Assembly: GCA_041559015.1 (NCBI GenBank)
Contig: JBFFED010000001.1
Span: forward strand, 62,001-126,000
Length of the DNA: 64,000 nt
Direction: 5' to 3'
From: COMBO-56-21 sp041559015
Lineage (GTDB): Archaea > Thermoplasmatota > Thermoplasmata > UBA10834
The translations under genes and the position numbers were made by a program. This document shows positions 58,378 to 64,000 of this stretch, piece after piece. The stretch's first letter is position 1, and each line of letters begins with the position of its first letter. Below the pieces are notes generated by a model, which searched no databases, was not told the DNA's origin, and saw only the letters and a program-made list of their open reading frames with translations.

Positions 58378-59817
58378 CTACGCTTTCGGCCGGGGCCTGA
58401 TGAACTTCGTCTTCATCAGCATCTTCGTCTGGTTCCTCGCCCGTTTGATGTGATACGCAGCAGTGTCGTAGAGTTCCTGTTTGCTGGCCTTCTTGCGGGC
58501 GACGCCTTCGTTGATGGCCGCAATGCCCACTGCGGCTGCCTCTCTGGGGAAGACATCCCACTCGTCCATCGTCGGGACGATATAGGTCTCCGAGAGCCCG
58601 TTGTCCTCGGCCGTCTTCGCAAGCTCCATGACGGCCGCAAGGCACATCGTGTCGCTGATGGTCTTCGCCTTCACGTCGAGCGTGCCCCTGAATATCCCCG
58701 GGAACCCGAGCGAATTGTTGACCTGGTTCGGGAAGTCGGACCTGCCAGTGGCGACGACCTTCGCGCCAGCCTCTAGCGCCTCCCAGGGCCATATCTCGGG
58801 AATCGGGTTGGCCGTGGCGAACACGATGGCGTCGTCCGCCATCCCCTTGATCCACTCAGGCTTCAGGGTCCCTGGGCCGGGCTTCGATGCGGCGACGACT
58901 ATGTCCGCGCCCTTCATGGCGTCGGCCACTGTCCCCACTACCTGCTCCTTGTTGGAGTGCTCGCACATCCAGAGCTTCTCCTTGTACTCGTTCCTGACCT
59001 CGTCGCACCTTCCAAGGTGCAGCGTGCCCTTCGAGTCGCACATGACCATGTTCTCGAACTTGTAGCCCGAAAGGGCCATGATTCTTGATATCGCGATGTT
59101 CGCCGCGCCAGCGCCGACGCATGCGACCTTCATCTCCGCAGGCTTCTTGCCGACGACCTTGGCGGCGTTGACGGCGCCAGCTGCGACGATTGTTCCGGTG
59201 CCCTGCTGGTCATCGTGCCAGACTGGTATCTCGCACTCCTTCCTCAGGCGGTCGAGCACGTAGAAGCACTTCGGCTGCGAGATGTCCTCCAGGTTGACGC
59301 CTCCAAGAGACGGTTGGAGTATCTTGACGGTCTCGATGATCTTGTCCGGGTCCTTGGTGCCGAGACAGAGTGGGAAGGCGTCCACGCCTCCCAGGTACTT
59401 GAACAGGAGTGACTTGCCCTCCATGACTGGCATCCCGGCCTCGGGCCCGATATCCCCCAGGCCCAGCACCCTCGTCCCATCGGATATCACACCGACTGTG
59501 TTCCACCTGTTCGTGTGGATGTAGCTGAGCTCCTTGTCCTTGTTGATCGCCTTGCACGGCTCCGCGACGCCAGGAGTGTACCATATCGCGAAGGCGCTGA
59601 AGTCCCACACCGCGCACTTGGGGACTACCTCGATCTTCCCCTCGTAGAACGGGTGATATATCATCGCGAGCCTAGCGGGCTCGTACGCCTTCTTCAGGAG
59701 CTGGTCGACGGACACCTTCGCCATCGGCTTCGCGGCCTTCTTCGCCTTCTTTGCCGGAGCACTCCTCACGGCCTTCTTCGCGGCCTTCTTCTTGGCCGGC
59801 TTGGACTTCCTTGCCAT
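58378..59817 (-). CDS. NAD(P)-dependent malic enzyme with Lys/Ala-rich N-terminal tail
   Basis: Malic enzyme decarboxylates malate to pyruvate with NAD or NADP. The 479-residue protein has the family core: VWDFSAFAIWYTPGVAEPC, VGVISDGTRVLGLGDIGPEAGMPVMEGK, PVWHDDQQGTGTIVAAGA (metal ligands), and the Rossmann loop CVGAGAANIAISRI. The core starts near residue 35. Residues 1-33 are Lys/Ala-rich (KSKPAKKKAAKKAV...KKAKKAAKPMA) and look like histone H1 or HU tails; this is not usual in malic enzyme. Cofactor preference and the tail's purpose are unknown. The upstream TATA candidate (TATTAATTG near 59934-59944) would give a leader of about 100 bases. Confidence 0.93.
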   Translation of the reverse strand: MARKSKPAKKKAAKKAVRSAPAKKAKKAAKPMAKVSVDQLLKKAYEPARLAMIYHPFYEGKIEVVPKCAVWDFSAFAIWYTPGVAEPCKAINKDKELSYIHTNRWNTVGVISDGTRVLGLGDIGPEAGMPVMEGKSLLFKYLGGVDAFPLCLGTKDPDKIIETVKILQPSLGGVNLEDISQPKCFYVLDRLRKECEIPVWHDDQQGTGTIVAAGAVNAAKVVGKKPAEMKVACVGAGAANIAISRIMALSGYKFENMVMCDSKGTLHLGRCDEVRNEYKEKLWMCEHSNKEQVVGTVADAMKGADIVVAASKPGPGTLKPEWIKGMADDAIVFATANPIPEIWPWEALEAGAKVVATGRSDFPNQVNNSLGFPGIFRGTLDVKAKTISDTMCLAAVMELAKTAEDNGLSETYIVPTMDEWDVFPREAAAVGIAAINEGVARKKASKQELYDTAAYHIKRARNQTKMLMKTKFIRPRPKA

Positions 59818-60113
59818 TCGAATCTACCCCTTCATTTGAACTCTTTTCGAAAGTCGTCAGTGCGATTTAGCGTTTCGAACAACTTGGGCCTTTCCATGTC
59901 GCTCGAACTGCAACCCACAGGAATGATTTCGGCAATTAATAGATTGCCTTGTTACAGACTGTCCCCGGCCGGTCCTCCATGGCTCCGGGAGGGATGTCTG
60001 GATGCGGCTAGCGGGGCATACTGCAGGCGACGGTATCAGTCTATTGCCGCTGACAAATCGGCCCCCTTGGAACATTGGTAATAGGGGATGTCCATTACGT
60101 GGCAGGTTGGAGC
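59818..60113. other. Intergenic stretch between malic enzyme and aspartoacylase-like gene
   Basis: Divergent promoter region of about 295 bases. It holds CAATTAATAG-type A/T elements for malic enzyme near 59934-59944 and TTGGTAATAG near 60075 for the plus-strand gene. Short frames inside it have no start signals. No RNA gene was recognised. Confidence 0.5.
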
Positions 60114-61064
60114 ATGTCGGTCAAGGTGTCCAAGAAGGGGATTCGGATTGGAGAGCGCGCTGACGGCAGTGCGTATGTACTCAATGTGTTGCAGTACAAG
60201 GGCTCGGCCGGCCCATCCGTGTTCATAGGCGCAGGTGTACACGGTGACGAGCTCACGGGGATGGCCTCCATCTGGCGGCTGATCGATTACCTGAACGGGA
60301 AGGCCGTGCGCGGGACGATCACAATCATCCCGTCCATGAACCCTGACGGATTGAACTACAACATCAGGGGGATGCCCGAGGCGGGAGTGGACCTGAACAG
60401 GCTGTACCCGGGGAAATCGACTGGATACATGGCGGAGAGGATAACAGCGAAGATCTGGGAGATCGCCCGGAAGCACGATGTCATCATCGACCTGCACACG
60501 ATCGGGAGGGGCATTGCCTTCGTGCTGCTCGACCCGGTGACCGGCGACCTCAAGACGAGGAACGACGAGCTGGCGGAGGCGACCGGGATAACCGTGCTTG
60601 ACGAGTTCGGAGCCGAGGACTACGCCCAGCAGAACCTGGGCGCGAGCTTGGGAGGGGTGGCGTCGACTCACGGGATCCCCTCGCTCACAATAGAGCTCGG
60701 CGGGTCGAAGGACATCGATTGGGGCACTGTCGAGGCGGGCTATCTGGCGGTCAGGAATGTGCTCGTGCAGGTTGGCTCCATTAAGGGTACGCGTACGCCG
60801 GTCAAGTCGAGCACGGTCATCCATGAGAAGGGCTACCGCAGGGAGGACGTGTGGTCGGAGAAGGGCGGCCTCCTGGAGTACATGGTGAAGCTGGGGCAGA
60901 AGGTCAAGGCGGGGCAGGTCGTGGCGAAGGTGAGAAGCCCATTCGGCGAGGTCGTCGAGGAGATTAAGATGCCGCAGGATGGTTACGTGATAGCCCTGAA
61001 CTCCTTCGAGAACGCTTACACGGGCAGCCCCATCGCAACGATCGCGATCAAGGTGAAGCAGTAG
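60114..61064 (+). CDS. Succinylglutamate desuccinylase/aspartoacylase-family zinc hydrolase
   Basis: A 316-residue carboxypeptidase-like (M14 fold) zinc hydrolase. The metal motif GAGVHGDELTGM supplies His and Glu (HxxE), and the third ligand is in IIDLHTIGRG. Further conserved parts are PSMNPDGLNYNIRGMPEAGVDLNRLYPG and SLTIELGGS with the catalytic Glu. The C-terminal 90 residues form a beta-barrel (GGLLEYMVKLGQKVKAGQVVAKV) like a biotinyl-lipoyl or aspartoacylase C-domain. I prefer ATG 60114 over TTG 60075, since a TATA-like sequence covers 60073-60083. Substrate unknown. Confidence 0.88.
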   Translation: MSVKVSKKGIRIGERADGSAYVLNVLQYKGSAGPSVFIGAGVHGDELTGMASIWRLIDYLNGKAVRGTITIIPSMNPDGLNYNIRGMPEAGVDLNRLYPGKSTGYMAERITAKIWEIARKHDVIIDLHTIGRGIAFVLLDPVTGDLKTRNDELAEATGITVLDEFGAEDYAQQNLGASLGGVASTHGIPSLTIELGGSKDIDWGTVEAGYLAVRNVLVQVGSIKGTRTPVKSSTVIHEKGYRREDVWSEKGGLLEYMVKLGQKVKAGQVVAKVRSPFGEVVEEIKMPQDGYVIALNSFENAYTGSPIATIAIKVKQ

Positions 61065-61111
61065 CCAGCAGGGTCACACATATTATCATTGGAAAGCGCT
61101 TCTCGCATCGG

Positions 61112-62752
61112 ATGAAAGCGCTGGTGCTCGACGGGTACACTGATGAACCTGCGTGCCTTGGGGTTCCTCCGTTCATATCGCCCAACACGAGGCTGGCTTA
61201 TGGTGCGCTCGCCTCCGCAGGAGCTGAGGTGTCCTATTCGACGATAGACCAGTGGCGCTCGGGCGGACTGAGCACGGAGAGAATCGGTCTGCTGGCGGTC
61301 ATACGCAGCATCGCCGTGCCTGGTAAGTACCTCAGGGGCATGCCCGCAAGCGACAGCGAGCTGGCCAGGATAGCTGGGTCCTTCCCTGGGACGACGGTGG
61401 CCAGCCTGGGCGTCGCACAGGGCAGGGCGCCCGCAGCGCTGAGGGATTGCTTCGACCACATCGTCTCGATGGATCTCGATGCCTGCCTCCACGACCTCGT
61501 CAAGACAAGGAGGCTGGAGGACAGGAGGAGGACCCAGGCCGAGTGGAGAGAATGGGCCGTAAGAGGGGCAGAGGCCTGTGCCCATCACCCGGACTTCGGC
61601 GGCCCCCTGATCGCCGAGGTGCAGATGTACAGGGGATGTGTCAGGTACATCACAGGCGGATGCCGGTTCTGCGTGGAGCCCCTGCTTGGGGAAGTGCTGT
61701 TCAGGGAAGCCGAGGACATACTCGCGGAGGTCAAGGCGCTGACTGGCATCGGCGTGCGCAACTTCAGGCTTGGGGCGCAGTCGTGTGTGTACTGTTACAT
61801 GTCGAAGGAGACCGGCTCGTCCGAGAACCCCAGGCCGAACACGAGCGCCGTCAGGAGACTGCTCGAGGGCGTCAAGAAGGGCGCAAACCCAGAGGTGTTC
61901 CACCTAGACAACGCCAACCCCGCAGTCATCGCGGAGCACCCTGAAGAGTCGCGGGACATCACCAAGGCAATAGTCGAGAATTGCACCAGCGGGAACGTGC
62001 TTGCGTTCGGGCTCGAGTCCGCGGACCCGAAGGTCAGAAAGGCGAACAACCTCAACTCGACCCCCGAACAGACACTGAAGGCGATAAAGATCATCAACGA
62101 TATCGGGTCGGTCATAGGGCCCTCCGGCCTACCAACGGTGCTGCCTGGCATCAACTTCGTCTGCGGCCTAGAGGGCGAGACGAGGGACACCTACGACCTG
62201 AACCTGGGTTTCCTCAGGGATGTTCTCTCCAGAGGGCTGCTCCTACGTCGAATAAACATCAGGCAGGTGATACCATCCAGATTGGAGTCCCCGGGTCTGG
62301 CTTCGAGAGGCGCATTCATGGACTTCAGGAGGAAGGTCAGGGAGGATATCGACGCAGCCATGCTCGACGCTCTGGTCCCTGACAGGACCATCCTCAAGGG
62401 TGTGTATGCAGAGGTCCGGGAGGGCGGAAGAACCTTCGGGAGACAGGTCGGGTCATATCCTCTGCTTGTTTCGATCCCCTACCCGATGACGATTGGCCAG
62501 AAAGCGGACATCGCGGTGACTCGCAGGGGATACAGGAGCGTCTCAGGCGTCGTCCATCCCACGGACGTGAACACCGCGACGCTGTCCATGCTGCACGCGA
62601 TACCCGGGATAGGTAAGAGGCGTGCCGCGACGATTGTGAGGCGCAGGCCTTTCGCGGATGCCGCGCGACTGTGGGGGATCTTCGACGATCCGACAGCACT
62701 AGAATCGGCGCAGTTTCACCTGACCTGCCTGAACGTAGACAAGAAGCAGTAG
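61112..62752 (+). CDS. Radical SAM protein with C-terminal HhH motif (COG1031 type)
   Basis: A 546-residue archaeal radical SAM protein. The cluster motif is spaced C-x7-C-x2-C (RGCVRYITGGCRFCVEP), unlike the common C-x3-C-x2-C, and is followed by a second SCVYC. The core barrel includes FRLGAQS and AFGLESADPKVRKANNL. The N-terminal 170 residues resemble a B12-binding-like domain without the DxHxxG motif. The C-terminus has a helix-hairpin-helix (LHAIPGIGKRRAATIVRRRPF), which suggests contact with DNA or structured RNA. It belongs to a widespread archaeal group of unknown function. It lies 12 bases upstream of priL and is likely co-transcribed. Confidence 0.85.
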   Translation: MKALVLDGYTDEPACLGVPPFISPNTRLAYGALASAGAEVSYSTIDQWRSGGLSTERIGLLAVIRSIAVPGKYLRGMPASDSELARIAGSFPGTTVASLGVAQGRAPAALRDCFDHIVSMDLDACLHDLVKTRRLEDRRRTQAEWREWAVRGAEACAHHPDFGGPLIAEVQMYRGCVRYITGGCRFCVEPLLGEVLFREAEDILAEVKALTGIGVRNFRLGAQSCVYCYMSKETGSSENPRPNTSAVRRLLEGVKKGANPEVFHLDNANPAVIAEHPEESRDITKAIVENCTSGNVLAFGLESADPKVRKANNLNSTPEQTLKAIKIINDIGSVIGPSGLPTVLPGINFVCGLEGETRDTYDLNLGFLRDVLSRGLLLRRINIRQVIPSRLESPGLASRGAFMDFRRKVREDIDAAMLDALVPDRTILKGVYAEVREGGRTFGRQVGSYPLLVSIPYPMTIGQKADIAVTRRGYRSVSGVVHPTDVNTATLSMLHAIPGIGKRRAATIVRRRPFADAARLWGIFDDPTALESAQFHLTCLNVDKKQ

Positions 62753-62764
62753 ACAGATTATAGT

Positions 62765-63829
62765 ATGGACCACTCGATTTCGAGTGGCCTGAGGGGGGAA
62801 CGCTTGGAGACCGCAGCTGCAGCGAAGTATCCGTTCTTGAAGGAGTCAGCGGCAGCCCTCAAGGCGACCGGGGTCTCGCTCGACGATCTCGTGACAGGCA
62901 TGGCTTACGAGAGCGCCAGGATGGCTGGCAAGGAGCGCGTTGAGGAAGCCTTCGAGGACGGGGAGGTAGGGGACCATCCGACCCGGACGCCAGCAGACGC
63001 GACGAGGGAACTCCTCAGTTACCCCGTGGCCAGGATGATAGTCTCCGCCGTGGCCGATCCCGGGTTCATCAAGAGATACGCCATCGCCGAGGCGAAGAAG
63101 GCAAACGAGCGCCTGAGGAGCGAGACCGACGAGTTCGTGATGAAGGTCGCATCCGAGCTCGGCCTAGACGTCGCCAAGGAAGACGACTCTTTCGGTATCT
63201 ACTTCGCCGACTTCCTGAGGGCATCCTCGGCGATGCGCAGCAAGAGCTGGAAGCTTGTCAACCAGAGGATTGTGGACGGCAGGATCATCGTGTCCAAGAC
63301 CAGGCTCGTCAGGATCGTGGAGGCGGCGCTGACGGACAAGATATCCTCTGAACTCCCACTGCCCGTCAACGACACGATACTCGACCGGTTCGGGCCCACG
63401 ATCGAGGAACTGAGGGCCGCCATCGAAGAGAGGAGGAAGGAGCAGCGGACAGAGGCGATGGAGAAGCTCAGCATCGTGAGGCTGCCTCCCTGCATGAGGA
63501 AGCTGCTGGACATGATCAGGTCGGGGGAGAACGTCCCCCACACCGGCAGGTTCGCGCTCGTGTCATTCTTCCACACCCTTGGCATGGATTCCCAGGAGAT
63601 ACTGGACACCTTCTCAACTGCACCAGATTTCGATCCGAGCAAGAGCGAGTATCAAATCAAGCACATAACGGGTGAGATATCGGGAACGGAGTACACGCCC
63701 CCTGAGTGCAGCACGATGAGGAGCTACGGCATCTGCTTTGACCCGGACGCGCTGTGCAAGGATGGGGCGATCAAGCACCCGCTCGTTTACTACAGGGTCA
63801 AGGGAAGACGGTTCCGCTCACGGAAGTGA
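62765..63829 (+). CDS. priL: DNA primase large subunit PriL
   Basis: The large subunit of archaeal/eukaryotic primase, which helps PriS make RNA/DNA primers. The 354-residue protein has the helical N-terminal domain (AAKYPFLKESAAAL, ELLSYPVARMIVSAV) and the C-terminal Fe-S domain with four Cys: LPPCMRKL, PPECSTM, YGICFDPDALC. The length is normal. PriS is not adjacent. Its end overlaps the convergent membrane protein gene by 12 bases. Confidence 0.95.
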   Translation: MDHSISSGLRGERLETAAAAKYPFLKESAAALKATGVSLDDLVTGMAYESARMAGKERVEEAFEDGEVGDHPTRTPADATRELLSYPVARMIVSAVADPGFIKRYAIAEAKKANERLRSETDEFVMKVASELGLDVAKEDDSFGIYFADFLRASSAMRSKSWKLVNQRIVDGRIIVSKTRLVRIVEAALTDKISSELPLPVNDTILDRFGPTIEELRAAIEERRKEQRTEAMEKLSIVRLPPCMRKLLDMIRSGENVPHTGRFALVSFFHTLGMDSQEILDTFSTAPDFDPSKSEYQIKHITGEISGTEYTPPECSTMRSYGICFDPDALCKDGAIKHPLVYYRVKGRRFRSRK

Positions 63830-64000
63830 CTTCCAGATCAGCCGCGCCCTCTGGAGCGCAGTGATGTTACCGGCGAGGCCGAAGTATATCATCATCCAGG
63901 CCATCAGCGTGTACCCGAAGATGTCGCTCGCCGCCCCGCTGCCGCCGAGGTCGAAGAAGTACATGACGAGCGGGACGATTACCAGGACCGCGATCCTGTC
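63818..64000 (-). CDS. C-terminal end of a membrane protein (partial)
   Basis: On the reverse strand a frame enters at 64000 and stops at TGA 63818-63820, giving 60 visible residues. They contain two hydrophobic helices (RIAVLVIVPLVMYFFDLGG and FGYTLMAWMMIYFGLAG) and a short basic tail (ALQRARLIWKSLP). The family is not recognisable from this part. It converges on priL. Confidence 0.65.
   Translation of the reverse strand, partial: DRIAVLVIVPLVMYFFDLGGSGAASDIFGYTLMAWMMIYFGLAGNITALQRARLIWKSLP

Overview
This 64 kb window is a gene-dense stretch of an archaeal chromosome with high G+C by eye. It carries archaeal RNA polymerase genes (unsplit rpoB; rpoA split into A' and A''; rpoH), the archaea-specific GatDE amidotransferase, ribosomal proteins S17e and L30e, aEF1B, an archaeal NusA-like KH protein, PriL, an AglB oligosaccharyltransferase and FtsZ. 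Promoters are TATA boxes, often 25-40 bases from the start codon (leaderless or short leaders); some genes have GGAGG-type ribosome sites instead. A member of Thermoplasmatota is the best guess, from gene content only. No rRNA, CRISPR array, insertion sequence or prophage was seen.

Layout. 1-5.5 kb: end of a membrane protein, a radical SAM/SPASM enzyme, a 59-residue ORF, then a DtxR-type regulator with feoB behind a DtxR-like operator, converging on ftsZ. 5.8-15.6 kb: two tandem giant secreted subtilases, the first with an Ig/coiled-coil/membrane anchor. 15.7-28.5 kb: tRNA-Thr, an Rqc2/NFACT homologue, endonuclease IV, a CoA-transferase/GNAT fusion gene destroyed by an internal deletion, a FAD oxidase/Fe-S oxidoreductase operon divergent from an MttB-family methyltransferase, tRNA-Arg, an ABC-2 exporter, S17e, ThyX and TraB. 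28.5-38.2 kb: HAD phosphatase, the Pcm/zinc-finger/MBL/rhomboid operon, an Mtq2-like methyltransferase, gatDE, purD and a translin-like gene. 38.2-46 kb: aglB (about 2190 residues), a CARDB protein and thioredoxin in one operon. 46-57 kb: pyrF, a radical SAM protein, then the transcription operon rpoH-rpoB-rpoA1-rpoA2-rpl30e-nusA behind a tRNA-Lys gene. 57-64 kb: flavodoxin, zinc ribbon plus aEF1B, malic enzyme, an aspartoacylase-like protein, a radical SAM/HhH protein, priL and the end of a membrane protein.

The most unusual items are: a tRNA-Lys(UUU) gene interrupted by two introns at non-canonical positions (D-loop and T-loop), each with a convincing bulge-helix-bulge fold; the CoA-transferase/GNAT fusion reduced to its two ends at a CAGGGCA microhomology; an AglB roughly twice the usual length with a long array of beta-sandwich-like repeats; the anchored and unanchored subtilase pair; a histone-H1-like Lys/Ala tail on malic enzyme; and a DtxR-box upstream of the iron regulator. 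Most genes lie in short operons with 1-8 base overlaps, so many start sites could be fixed from overlaps or TATA spacing.
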